Positions 9,468 to 16,391 of a DNA stretch of 64,000 nucleotides are shown one piece after another. A model generated the notes under the pieces. It saw nothing but the letters and a program-made list of their open reading frames with translations. It was not told the origin of the DNA and made no database searches. The translations under genes were made by a program, and so were the position numbers. Position 1 is the first letter of the stretch; the number at the start of each line of letters is the position of its first letter. The DNA is from Lysobacter lycopersici (lineage in GTDB: Bacteria > Pseudomonadota > Gammaproteobacteria > Xanthomonadales > Xanthomonadaceae). The DNA is taken from positions 2,432,001 to 2,496,000 of the forward strand of contig NZ_CP041742.1 of assembly GCF_007556775.1 (NCBI RefSeq), in the 5' to 3' direction.

Positions 9468-10255
9468 TGGCGAAGCGCGTTTTCATCGCAGCCGTGGCGG
9501 CGGCCCTCGTGGCCGCCGCTCCCGCATTCGCGGCGCAACGCGCCAGCCTCGCCGACCGCGTTTCCGCGCTCGAGCAGGCCTCGGCCAACAGCGGGCAGGG
9601 CAACGTGGAACTGCTGAACCAGATCGCCGCCTTGCGTGCGGAAGTGCAGTCCCTGCGCGGCGACATGGAACAGCTGCAGCAACAGCTGGAGCAGGAACGC
9701 GAGTCGAACAAGAACCTGTACCTCGACGTCGACGGCCGTCTGCAGCGGCTCGAAGGCGGCGCATCGGCCACGCCGCCGTCGGCGACCGCGAAGACGCCCG
9801 CCGTACCCGCCCCCGTGGATCGCCCGCCGAGCGTGCACGGCGATCGTGGCGCGCTGGCCGCGACCGGCGACGAGCGCAGCGCCTACCAGGCCGCGTTCGA
9901 CACGCTCAAGTCCGGCCAGTACGTGGACTCGGCGCGGCAATTCCAGGCCTTCCTCGCGCAATACCCGGACGGCACCTACGCGCCGAACGCGTTGTATTGG
10001 TTGGGCGAGAGTTACTACGTCACCCAGAACTACGAGCTCGCGCAGCAGCAGTTCCAGGCCCTGCTGCAGCGTTACCCGACCCACGACAAGGCTTCCGCGG
10101 CGCTGCTCAAGCTCGGCCTCTCGCAATACGGCGCGAAACAGTACGACGCCGCCGAAGCCACGCTCACCGCGGTCCAGCAGCAGTACCCGGGCAGCGATGC
10201 CGCGGCAACGGCCGCGGATCGGTTGCAGGCGATTCGGCTCGCGCGCGCGCGCTGA
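9467..10255 (+). CDS. cpoB: Cell division coordinator CpoB (YbgF)
   Basis: CpoB coordinates peptidoglycan synthesis with outer-membrane constriction through TolA and PBP1b. The 262-residue precursor has a signal peptide ending near AFAAQR. A coiled-coil trimerisation region spans about residues 28-85, a low-complexity Ala/Pro linker follows, and three TPR units fill the C-terminus (AYQAAFDTLKSGQY, APNALYWLGESYY, KASAALLKLGLSQYG). It overlaps the pal stop by one base. An mrcB gene is also present in this window at 29722. Confidence 0.95.
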   Translation: MAKRVFIAAVAAALVAAAPAFAAQRASLADRVSALEQASANSGQGNVELLNQIAALRAEVQSLRGDMEQLQQQLEQERESNKNLYLDVDGRLQRLEGGASATPPSATAKTPAVPAPVDRPPSVHGDRGALAATGDERSAYQAAFDTLKSGQYVDSARQFQAFLAQYPDGTYAPNALYWLGESYYVTQNYELAQQQFQALLQRYPTHDKASAALLKLGLSQYGAKQYDAAEATLTAVQQQYPGSDAAATAADRLQAIRLARAR

Positions 10256-10265
10256 TCCAAGCCCG

Positions 10266-10277
10266 TAAAATGGGCGC
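10266..10277 (+). promoter_or_regulatory. Putative -10 element for a leaderless queE transcript
   Basis: TAAAAT at 10266-10271 ends 6 nt before the queE ATG at 10278. No ribosome-binding site fits in the 22-nt gap after cpoB, so translation would start from the 5' end of the mRNA. No clear -35 is visible. Confidence 0.45.
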
Positions 10278-10970
10278 ATGAACGTCGTCGCCCCCGATGC
10301 GGCCGCCGCATCGGCGGTCGCGAAGCCGCAAGACCGGCTCAAAATCACCGAAGTCTTCCTGTCGCTGCAGGGCGAGGCCCGCGACGCCGGCTGGCCGACG
10401 GTGTTCGTGCGCCTCACCGGTTGCCCGTTGCGCTGCCAGTACTGCGATACGGCCTACGCCTTCCACGGCGGGCAGTGGTGGGAGATCGACGCCATCCTCG
10501 CCGAAGTCGCGCGCCACGGCGCGCGCCATGTATGCGTCACCGGCGGCGAACCGCTGGCGCAGAAGCGTTGCATCGCGTTGCTGTCGAAACTTTGCGAAGC
10601 CGGCTACAGCGTGTCGCTGGAAACTTCCGGCGCCATCGACATCGACGGCGTCGATGCGCGCGTCTCGCGCGTGCTCGACATCAAGACCCCGGGCTCGGGC
10701 GAAGCCGGGCGCAACCTGTGGTCCAACTTGCCGCTACTCACCGCACGCGACCAGGTGAAGTTCGTCATCTGTTCGCGCGCCGATTTCGACTGGGCGAAAG
10801 ACGTGGTGTCCGAACACCGCCTGCACGAAACCTGCGACGTGCTGTTCTCGCCCAGCCACGCGCAGGTGTCGCCGCGCGAACTCGCGGACTGGATCGTCGA
10901 GGAAAAATTGCCGGTGCGGTTCCAACTGCAATTGCACAAGATCCTGTGGGGCGAGGAACCGGGCCGATGA
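10278..10970 (+). CDS. queE: 7-carboxy-7-deazaguanine synthase QueE
   Basis: QueE is a radical SAM enzyme that converts 6-carboxytetrahydropterin to 7-carboxy-7-deazaguanine in queuosine biosynthesis. The 230-residue protein has an early [11 protein letters not shown] motif, then the [4Fe-4S] cysteine cluster in [16 protein letters not shown] (CxxxCxxC), then [10 protein letters not shown]. The stop codon overlaps the queC ATG (ATGA). Together with queC this provides two consecutive steps of preQ0 formation. Confidence 0.95.
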   Translation: MNVVAPDAAAASAVAKPQDRLKITEVFLSLQGEARDAGWPTVFVRLTGCPLRCQYCDTAYAFHGGQWWEIDAILAEVARHGARHVCVTGGEPLAQKRCIALLSKLCEAGYSVSLETSGAIDIDGVDARVSRVLDIKTPGSGEAGRNLWSNLPLLTARDQVKFVICSRADFDWAKDVVSEHRLHETCDVLFSPSHAQVSPRELADWIVEEKLPVRFQLQLHKILWGEEPGR

Positions 10971-11656
10971 GCGCGCACAAGCCGGCTGTCGTGCTCGTCT
11001 CCGGCGGCATGGATTCCGCGGTGGTGCTCGCCATCGCCCGCGAAGCGGGTTACGACGTGCATGCGCTCAGCGTGCGCTACGGCCAGCGCCACACCTCCGA
11101 ACTCGACGCCGCGGATCGCGTTTCGACGGCGCTCGGCGCGGTCGCGCACAAGACCGTGCACGTGGACCTGCGCAGCATCGGCGGATCGGCGCTGACGGAC
11201 GACATCGACGTTCCGACCGACGACGATGGCCACGTGATCGGGCAGGGCATTCCCTCGACCTACGTGCCCGCGCGCAACACCATCATGCTGTCGGTGGCGC
11301 TGGGCTGGGCCGAGGTGCTGGGCGCCACCGACCTGTTCTGCGGCGTGAACGCGGTCGACTATTCCGGCTATCCGGATTGCCGGCCGGAATTCATCGCCGG
11401 TTTCGAGGCGCTCGCCAACCTCGCGACCAAGGCCGGCGTGGAAGGCAGCCGCTTCCGCGTGCACGCGCCGCTGATGCGCATGTCCAAGGCCGACATCGTG
11501 CGCGAGGGCCTGCGCCTGGGCGTGGATTTCTCGCAGACGGTGTCGTGCTACCAGGCCGATGCCGACGGCCGCGCCTGCGGCCATTGCGACGCCTGCCGCC
11601 TGCGCGCGCAGGGCTTCGCCGAGGCCGGCGTGGCCGATCCCACGCGTTACCGCTAG
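10967..11656 (+). CDS. queC: 7-cyano-7-deazaguanine synthase QueC
   Basis: QueC uses ATP and ammonia to convert 7-carboxy-7-deazaguanine to preQ0. The 229-residue protein has the PP-loop motif [13 protein letters not shown] at the N-terminus. The C-terminal zinc site has four cysteines in [21 protein letters not shown]. It overlaps queE by 4 nt. Its TAG stop codon lies inside the -10 hexamer of the following tRNA gene. Confidence 0.96.
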   Translation: MSAHKPAVVLVSGGMDSAVVLAIAREAGYDVHALSVRYGQRHTSELDAADRVSTALGAVAHKTVHVDLRSIGGSALTDDIDVPTDDDGHVIGQGIPSTYVPARNTIMLSVALGWAEVLGATDLFCGVNAVDYSGYPDCRPEFIAGFEALANLATKAGVEGSRFRVHAPLMRMSKADIVREGLRLGVDFSQTVSCYQADADGRACGHCDACRLRAQGFAEAGVADPTRYR

Positions 11657-11659
11657 AAT
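11654..11659 (+). promoter_or_regulatory. -10 element of tRNA-Lys
   Basis: TAGAAT lies 12 nt before the mature 5' end of the tRNA and contains the queC stop codon. The -35 region 17 nt upstream is a weak match. The tRNA can therefore be transcribed on its own or by read-through from queC. Confidence 0.5.
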
Positions 11660-11671
11660 TCGCGTCCCCGT

Positions 11672-11747
11672 GGGCCGTTAGCTCAGTCGGTAGAGCAGAA
11701 GACTTTTAATCTTTTGGTCGAAGGTTCGAATCCTTCACGGCCCACCA
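11672..11747 (+). tRNA. tRNA-Lys (anticodon UUU)
   Basis: This 76-nt cloverleaf has a 7-bp acceptor stem (GGGCCGT with ACGGCCC) and a D arm GCTC/GAGC. The anticodon loop CTTTTAA has anticodon TTT, and the T arm is GAAGG-TTCGAAT-CCTTC. The 3' CCA is encoded in the DNA. tRNA genes are common integration points, but no attachment-site duplication was found downstream. Confidence 0.98.
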
Positions 11748-11810
11748 CGTTCTCCCCAGCATTGTCGTGGAAGGATTGGACAGACATTCGTCTGTCAGAA
11801 GCGAGCCCGG

Positions 11811-12050
11811 CCACGCGCTTGCGCGCGCGGCGTTCGAACGAGCGCGAACCGGAAACTCCTGTGGGAGCGGCTTTAGCCGCGATTGCTTTTTTTTTTTTGG
11901 CAGGAGCGACGGAAGTCGCGACCGGGGTTTCGCAACCATGTCGCGGTCAAGCCCGCTCCTACAAAGGCGGACTCGATCCGCTGGTCCTGGATTCTCCCGC
12001 TACGTCTGTCCGCCCACGCACTTGCGCACGCAGCGTTCGAACGGGCGCGA
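11811..12050. repeat. Pair of direct repeats flanking an inverted repeat
   Basis: Positions 11811-11846 and 12014-12050 are near-identical. Both read CCACGC(G/A)CTTGCGC(G/A)CGC followed by a GCGTTCGAACG core, with about four differences in 36 bases. The interval between holds an imperfect inverted repeat. The pair may be the outer ends of a small decayed element or simply two copies of an intergenic repeat. Confidence 0.55.
11858..11972. repeat. GTGGGAGCGG-type inverted repeat with T12 tract
   Basis: The left arm CCTGTGGGAGCGGCTTTAGC and the right arm with CCCGCTCCTACA are facing copies of an intergenic repeat that recurs at 51769-51829 and, as a variant, inside hrpA. The left arm contains a short hairpin GCGGC-TTTA-GCCGC. 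Six bases later comes a run of twelve T (11887-11898), so it may serve as a weak terminator for the tRNA transcript. Confidence 0.6.
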
Positions 12051-12386
12051 CCCCGAGGTTCGCAAGCGTCGCGTCGACGATGCGAATTCAATCGCGTTCC
12101 ATGCGATTCGACGCACGCCGAAGAAATGAATGCGCACGCCCGTGGGCTGGAGACATCCTGCGACGCGGCGATGTAACGATATAACAGCACATGAATTTGA
12201 TGGCCGTCACATTTTTTTGTTGCGACGCAGCTTGAGGCCGGCGGGCGCGCCACTTAGTTTCGCGAACGGATGTCGTGATCGACGTCCATCCGAAGGCCTT
12301 TCGTTTCGCGTCGACCTCGCGGGGGCGGGTCGGGCAGGAAAGCCCTGTTTCCATTCCGTCCACACTACGTTCGAGGGGAAGCCAAG

Positions 12387-14225
12387 ATGTCGAATTGCAC
12401 GCTTTCAGGCCTGCGTCCACGCGCACTCGCCGTTGCCGTGACACTGTGCTGCATCGCGCCCGCCGCGATGGCGGCCGGCCGCCAGGACCTGCAGAACGCG
12501 AATCTCGCGCAGTTGCAGGCGCGTTATTCCAGCTTCGTGGCTGCCAACGGCACGCCGGGCATGGCGCATGCACGCCACGAGCGGCTGCTGAACATGGATT
12601 CCGAATCGAACCTGCTGCTGTCCACGCGCCATTCGGACTTCGGCAAGCGCAACACGCGCTATGAGCAGACCTTCCGCGGCATCCCGGTCTACGGCGAGAA
12701 CGTCATCGTCAGCGAGAACGCGAAGACCGGCCGGGTCGAAGCGCTGTTCGGGCGCATGGTGACGGGGCTTCAGAACGAGATCCCGGCCACGCCGATCCGC
12801 GTCACCGGCGCACAGGCGCTCGGCATCGCCCGGAGCGCCGCGCTCGGTTCGGTGGCGCCGAACGCGCACAAGTCCCGGCTGATGATCTACGTCGACGACG
12901 ACGGGCACGCGCATCGCGCCCATGTCGTGCAGCTTTCCGCCAACCTGCGCAGCGGCCCCACCGCCCCGCTGGTGATCGTGGATGCCGACAGCGGCAAAGT
13001 GCTGCTGAAACGCGAGAATTTCCAGACGGATGCGGTCGGTACCGGCCCGGGCGGCAACCAGAAGACCGGCCAGTACGAATACGGCACGGATTTCGGCTTC
13101 ATGGACGTCGGCGTGAGCGGCAGCACCTGCACCATGCTGACGAGCAAGGTCAAGACGGTCGACCTCAACCATGCATCGCGGAACCCGAACTCTTCCGATC
13201 CGGCGTTCAGCTACACCTGCCCGCGGCATACCGGCGACACCATCAACGGCGGCTATTCGCCGTTGAACGATGCGCACTATTTCGGCGGTGTCGTGTTCGA
13301 CATGTACAGCGACTACATGAACGCCGCGCCGCTGACCGTCATCCTGACGCTCGGGGTGCACTACGGCACGAATTACGAGAATGCCGGCTGGAACCCCGCG
13401 ACCTCCACGATGATCTTCGGCGACGGCCGCACCACGTTCTACCCGCTGGTCGGCCTGGACGTGCTGGGCCACGAGGTGTCGCACGGATACACCAGCCAGA
13501 ACTCGAACCTCAACTACGACAGCGGGCAGTCGGGCGGCATGAACGAGTCGTTCTCCGACATCGCGGGCGAGGCGGCCGAGTACTTCATGACCGGCACCAA
13601 CGATTTCCTGGTCGGCGAGGAGATCTTCAAGGGCAACGGCGCGCTGCGTTACATGTGCGATCCCACCCAGGACGGCATTTCGATCGACAACGCCGCCGAC
13701 ATGCCGCGCCGTGGCATGGACAACCACTACTCGTCGGGCGTGCAGAACAAGGCATTCTGCAACCTGGCGAAGTCCCCGGGCTGGAACACCAAGACCGCGT
13801 TCCAGGCCTTCGCGCGCGCCAACCGCGATTACTGGACGCCCACGACCCAGTGGAACGACGGCGCCTGCGGCGTGCAACGTGCGGCCGTGGACATGGGCAT
13901 GGATGGGCAGCAAGTGGTGGCCGCGTTCGCCACGGTCGGCGTGACCCCGACGGGCACCGGTTGCGGTGGTGGTGGCAGCAACAATCCGCCGGTGGCGAGC
14001 TTCACCGTCAAGCAGCTGGGCAAGTTCGTGCAGGTCACCAGCACGTCCACCGATTCGGACGGAACCATCGTTTCGGTGAAGTGGGATTCGGGCGACGGCA
14101 GGACCTCGACCAAGACCCCGCTCACCTACAAGTACGCCAGCTCCGGCACGTACACGGTGACGCTGACGGTGACCGACGACGACGGCGCCACAAGCAGCAC
14201 GAGCAAATCCGTGACGATTCCGTAA
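12387..14225 (+). CDS. Secreted M4 family metalloprotease with C-terminal PKD domain
   Basis: This is a 612-residue extracellular zinc endopeptidase of the thermolysin/vibriolysin type. A signal peptide ends near AMAAGR. A propeptide (FTP/PepSY-like) spans to about residue 210. The catalytic domain has the zinc motif HEVSH (H362, E363, H366) and the third ligand in GGMNESFSD (E387). After a Gly/Asn linker, a PKD-like domain (near residues 535-612) ends with YTVTLTVTDDDGATSS. A GGGAAG ribosome-binding site precedes the ATG. The protein is likely secreted by the type II system. A strong terminator follows, and beyond it lies the integron relic. Confidence 0.93.
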   Translation: MSNCTLSGLRPRALAVAVTLCCIAPAAMAAGRQDLQNANLAQLQARYSSFVAANGTPGMAHARHERLLNMDSESNLLLSTRHSDFGKRNTRYEQTFRGIPVYGENVIVSENAKTGRVEALFGRMVTGLQNEIPATPIRVTGAQALGIARSAALGSVAPNAHKSRLMIYVDDDGHAHRAHVVQLSANLRSGPTAPLVIVDADSGKVLLKRENFQTDAVGTGPGGNQKTGQYEYGTDFGFMDVGVSGSTCTMLTSKVKTVDLNHASRNPNSSDPAFSYTCPRHTGDTINGGYSPLNDAHYFGGVVFDMYSDYMNAAPLTVILTLGVHYGTNYENAGWNPATSTMIFGDGRTTFYPLVGLDVLGHEVSHGYTSQNSNLNYDSGQSGGMNESFSDIAGEAAEYFMTGTNDFLVGEEIFKGNGALRYMCDPTQDGISIDNAADMPRRGMDNHYSSGVQNKAFCNLAKSPGWNTKTAFQAFARANRDYWTPTTQWNDGACGVQRAAVDMGMDGQQVVAAFATVGVTPTGTGCGGGGSNNPPVASFTVKQLGKFVQVTSTSTDSDGTIVSVKWDSGDGRTSTKTPLTYKYASSGTYTVTLTVTDDDGATSSTSKSVTIP

Positions 14226-14270
14226 GGCACCGCCACCGATCCTCTCCAGATCATCGATGTCCTTCCTCGA

Positions 14271-14295
14271 CCCCGGCTTCGGCCGGGGTTTTTTT
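14271..14295 (+). terminator. Rho-independent terminator of the M4 protease gene
   Basis: A perfect 7-bp stem CCCCGGC/GCCGGGG with a TTCG tetraloop is followed at once by seven T residues. It lies 45 nt after the protease stop codon. Confidence 0.9.
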
Positions 14296-14350
14296 GTGCG
14301 AATTCCCGGATGTGGTCGCGAGCGAGCGGGCGTGATCCCGTCGTTCCAGC

Positions 14351-14434
14351 GAGTTCCGTCTGCCCGAGTTCGCGCGGATGGCGCTTGCCGTTCGCGAGGA
14401 TGTAGCGCCGCACACGGCCGACGTAGGCACACTC
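14351..14434 (-). pseudogene. Remnant of integron integrase intI (N-terminal core-binding segment)
   Basis: Read on the minus strand, this stretch encodes ECAYVGRVRRYILANG followed by KRHPRELGQTEL. That matches the N-terminal core-binding part of IntI tyrosine recombinases; compare AYVHWVRAFI and GVRHPATLGSSEVE in IntI1. Only about 28 codons are recognisable out of the usual 320-340. No start codon is seen upstream in this frame. After GQTEL the frame runs into sequence unrelated to IntI, next to the protease terminator. Its orientation, divergent from the cassettes and just outside the probable attI, is the normal integron layout. I infer a truncated, inactive integrase gene. Confidence 0.75.
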
Positions 14435-14489
14435 AATCGCGATCGCGGTCGGCGGCCATCGGGCAAGTACGCGATGCGATGGGGGGAAT

Positions 14490-14563
14490 AGTCCAATTGA
14501 CGACGATGGGGCGGGGAGGGACTATCCCGTTACACCCCGCTTTTGGGGTCTATTAGGCGTTAG
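14490..14563 (+). other. Probable attI site and integron leader
   Basis: This segment lies between the intI remnant and the first cassette. It ends with a GTTAGGT core at about 14559-14565, within AGGCGTTAGGTC, fitting the GTTRRRY recombination core. No inverse core (RYYYAAC) precedes it at attC distance, so it looks like attI rather than an attC site. The exact left boundary cannot be set. A CACCCCGC-TTTTGGGGT hairpin lies just upstream of the core. Confidence 0.5.
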
Positions 14564-14581
14564 GTCTGTCTGGTGATTCAC

Positions 14582-14833
14582 ATGCACCCCAAAAAAGAAA
14601 TCCAATACGTTGTTGCGAGTGATGTAAATCCCAGAGATGGCATTGGCCTCGAGACCTACATCAATGGAGACCTGGTGATGGAAATTTTCAGAGATGATAC
14701 CGAGCGGAGAACGTACATGACTTTGTTTTCGCGTCAGTTGGATTTTGACGTTCTTGAATCTTCTATTGCGCAGTTCAAAGACCGCATAGACCTCAACTAC
14801 ATTGAGTATCCAGATGGGCCGGAACAGGCCTAA
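14582..14833 (+). CDS. Integron cassette 1 protein, unknown function
   Basis: This 83-residue soluble protein is not recognised. It has no signal peptide and no membrane segment. It looks like a small alpha/beta protein with acidic patches (for example EIFRDDTERRTYM and DRIDLNYIEYPDGPEQA). GC content is clearly below that of the flanking chromosome. The ATG at 14582 is preferred over a GTG at 14573. The stop codon lies within the attC inverse core, as is typical of cassette genes. The reading frame appears intact. Confidence 0.7.
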   Translation: MHPKKEIQYVVASDVNPRDGIGLETYINGDLVMEIFRDDTERRTYMTLFSRQLDFDVLESSIAQFKDRIDLNYIEYPDGPEQA

Positions 14834-14887
14834 CAAATCATTCAAGCCGACGCCGCTTCGTGGCGCGGCTTAACTCAGGCCTTAGGC
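14828..14887 (+). repeat. attC site 1
   Basis: This 60-bp site begins with the inverse core GCCTAAC and ends with CTTAGGC, where the first core base G is replaced by C. Between them are the inverted L boxes AAGCCGA and CGGCTT around a small GC-rich loop. The same architecture repeats at 15132, 15549 and 15908. Confidence 0.9.
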
Positions 14888-14911
14888 CTCACATCAGCAA
14901 CCGGTGGAATT

Positions 14912-15130
14912 ATGGGGAATGGCAATAACCAGATCTCTCGCGGGGTACTCGCCGCAATCAATGGGATAGCAATTATTTTTGCCTTCTTGTCGGGGATGTT
15001 CTGGCATCTCTCGACTGTCGGTAGCGAATCAGCACATCTTTCGTCAGTTTTGGCATCCGAGAATCGTTGGGCCGCTATTTGCGCCGCAATCTCTGCCGGC
15101 CTCTTCTTATTTGGTCTATTTAAGAAGTGA
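14912..15130 (+). CDS. Integron cassette 2 protein, small two-helix membrane protein
   Basis: The 72-residue product has two hydrophobic segments (about residues 10-30 and 53-69) joined by a short polar loop, and ends in a lysine pair. No family is recognised. It starts 25 nt after attC site 1 and stops just before the next attC. GC is lower than in flanking genes. Its cassette begins TTAGGC and ends GCCTAAC, as expected when an excised circle carries its own complete attC. Confidence 0.7.
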   Translation: MGNGNNQISRGVLAAINGIAIIFAFLSGMFWHLSTVGSESAHLSSVLASENRWAAICAAISAGLFLFGLFKK

Positions 15131-15131
15131 G

Positions 15132-15191
15132 GCCTAACAATTCATTCAAGCCGACACCGCTTCACGGCCCGGCTTAACTCAGGCGTTAGCC
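15132..15191 (+). repeat. attC site 2
   Basis: This 60-bp site runs from GCCTAAC (15132-15138) to GTTAGCC (15185-15191). It has internal AAGCCGA and CGGCTTAACTCAGGC segments shared with its neighbours. The GTTAGCC core matches the GGCTAAC inverse core at the far end of the following cassette, as expected for one mobile unit. Confidence 0.92.
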
Positions 15192-15209
15192 GTGCCAAAC
15201 CCACTGTTC

Positions 15210-15554
15210 ATGGCCAACACCGCGAATGAATCGCTTAAGGCGGCCCCTCTCGGTTGTGCCGTTTCGGCTCTTGGTGTGATTCTTATCTGGGCCTTCCGCG
15301 GTCTATCTCTTTCTACAGTAGCTATTAGTCCAATAGCAGGGATCCTGGCATTCGCTTTTATGCTTGCCTATTGGCGTACCAAAATCGCATGGTTCTGCGG
15401 AATGCCGTTTGTTGCGGTACTAGTGCCGTGCATTGTTGGCGGCGGTTTCTGGAACATCCTGTCAGGCATCCTGATAGCCTTATTCTTCCAGTACATGCCG
15501 CTATTGATGTTTGGCCGAGCACTTGTGAGCTGGACTTCTCGGGGGCGTGGCTAA
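15210..15554 (+). CDS. Integron cassette 3 protein, membrane protein of unknown function
   Basis: The 114-residue product is strongly hydrophobic, with about four membrane segments (near residues 14-33, 37-56, 63-81 and 83-103). It ends in a basic tail. No family is recognised. An in-frame GTG at 15192 would add six residues and start right at the recombination core; the ATG is preferred. The stop codon lies inside attC site 3, and base composition is below the chromosomal average. Confidence 0.65.
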   Translation: MANTANESLKAAPLGCAVSALGVILIWAFRGLSLSTVAISPIAGILAFAFMLAYWRTKIAWFCGMPFVAVLVPCIVGGGFWNILSGILIALFFQYMPLLMFGRALVSWTSRGRG

Positions 15555-15608
15555 CAATTCGTTCAAGCCGAAGCCGCTTCGCGGGTCGGCTTAATTCAGG
15601 CGTTAGGC
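15549..15608 (+). repeat. attC site 3
   Basis: This 60-bp site runs from GGCTAAC (15549-15555) to GTTAGGC (15602-15608). The inverse core is the complement of GTTAGCC at the start of the same cassette, an internal proof of cassette identity. The stem region AAGCCGAAGCCGCTTC is shared with other sites. Confidence 0.92.
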
Positions 15609-15616
15609 GGCATGGG

Positions 15617-15913
15617 ATGAAACTATTCTTAGCGGTTGAAGCAACGGTGCTTTGCCTGGTTGGCCTCTCATTCATCCTGAAGCTTGTGCCTCGGAATCGG
15701 TGGCTTGGTGTAATCACCAGTCGGACGAAAGCTGATCCTGCGATTTGGTATCGCGCAAATCGCGAGTTCGGGATTGTCGTTCTTGCGATAGGTGTTTTGG
15801 CATGGGTTGCATTCGCTTTGCCGGCACTGCGCGTCAACCCCGTTGCATTCGCGGCGTTGTTTCTCGCTACGGCAACCGCTTTCTACACCGTCATCCGGCG
15901 CTATGCCGCCTAA
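15617..15913 (+). CDS. Integron cassette 4 protein, SdpI-like membrane protein
   Basis: This 98-residue protein has three hydrophobic segments. A central motif VPRNRWLGVITSRTKADPA is followed by IWYRANREFG, which resembles the SdpI/YhfL family segment (NRWxGxRTxxT...WxxxxRxxG). SdpI confers immunity to the SdpC toxin in Bacillus, but most family members have no assigned role, and immunity here is only a possibility. An ATG at 15612 stops after two codons, so 15617 is the start. Confidence 0.7.
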   Translation: MKLFLAVEATVLCLVGLSFILKLVPRNRWLGVITSRTKADPAIWYRANREFGIVVLAIGVLAWVAFALPALRVNPVAFAALFLATATAFYTVIRRYAA

Positions 15914-15967
15914 CAATTCGTTCAAGCCGACGCCGCTTCGCAGGTCGGCTTAACTCAGGCGTCAGGC
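15908..15967 (+). repeat. attC site 4
   Basis: This 60-bp site runs from GCCTAAC (15908-15914) to GTCAGGC (15961-15967). The second T of the usual GTT core has become C, which would be expected to lower recombination. Internal boxes match the other sites. Confidence 0.9.
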
Positions 15968-15978
15968 CGCACAAAATC

Positions 15979-16290
15979 ATGTCCGCAGTCAAAGCCATGA
16001 ACCCGATCATCCGCACCACTCTCGGGGCGATCTACCTCGCCGCCACGATCGTCCTCGCGATCTGTGGCATCAGCCTATGGCGCACACACTGCGAAGGATT
16101 CGGCTGTACCGGAGTTGGAATCGCCTGGCTCGCTTGGTGCGTCATCTATGCAGTTGTATTCGGCTTTGGCTGCTTCAGCTACATCAAGCAATCAGGCCCG
16201 CTCAAGAAGACCATGCTTGTTGTTCTGGTATTGCAGGGACTTGGCGCCGTCTCGCTCGCCGCCTACTGGGCTTATCGCAGTGCGGCCTAA
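15979..16290 (+). CDS. Integron cassette 5 protein, membrane protein of unknown function
   Basis: The 103-residue product has three hydrophobic segments (near residues 12-33, 45-66 and 77-97). A cysteine-containing loop between the first two (HCEGFGCTG) may be disulphide-bonded in the periplasm. No family is recognised. It starts 11 nt after attC site 4 and its stop codon lies in the terminal attC inverse core. This cassette has a somewhat higher GC content than cassettes 1-4. Confidence 0.65.
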   Translation: MSAVKAMNPIIRTTLGAIYLAATIVLAICGISLWRTHCEGFGCTGVGIAWLAWCVIYAVVFGFGCFSYIKQSGPLKKTMLVVLVLQGLGAVSLAAYWAYRSAA

Positions 16291-16345
16291 CAATTCATTC
16301 AAGCCGAACCCGCTCCGTGGCGGCTCCGGGCGCTTCGCGTTACGC
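16285..16345 (+). repeat. Degenerate terminal attC site
   Basis: The left half is intact (GCCTAAC, then the ATTCATTCAAGCCGA segment shared with its neighbours). The right half diverges after CCGTGGCGG and lacks a proper GTTRRRY core; a GCGTTACGC at about 16337 may be what remains. This marks the old end of the cassette array. Confidence 0.7.
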
Positions 16346-16391
16346 TGGCGCGCATCCCCGACGCCTTGCAGGCTTTCCCGATCCAGGCGCC

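Larger units (their letters stand above)
11748..12386. other. Repeat-rich intergenic spacer, no convincing gene
   Basis: This 640-bp stretch separates tRNA-Lys from the metalloprotease gene. It holds a small hairpin (GACAGAC/GTCTGTC, about 11779-11796), an imperfect inverted repeat, and two copies of a 34-36-bp direct repeat, annotated separately. Open frames here have no family resemblance and no usable ribosome-binding site. The last 200 bp should hold the protease promoter, but no clear -35/-10 pair could be fixed. Confidence 0.6.

Noticed and set aside
11881..11900. T12 tract as a strong terminator for tRNA-Lys
   Set aside because: The preceding hairpin is only 5 bp and ends 6 nt before the T tract. 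It may terminate weakly, so it is mentioned under the repeat entry but not called as a terminator.
12405..14432. 675-codon minus-strand open frame antisense to the M4 protease
   Set aside because: Low-complexity shadow translation. The meaningful IntI remnant at 14351-14434 lies mostly beyond the protease gene and was judged separately on its match to IntI.
14251..14496. Minus-strand frame with DYSPHRIAY as more of the IntI N-terminus
   Set aside because: The similarity to the HYSPRT motif of integrases is short and in another frame. It could be chance, so only the clear 28-residue segment was called as remnant.
14555..16345. CRISPR array
   Set aside because: The repeated units are 60 bp, far apart, and enclose genes rather than short spacers. 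Core sequences GTTRRRY and RYYYAAC identify them as attC sites. No cas genes are present.
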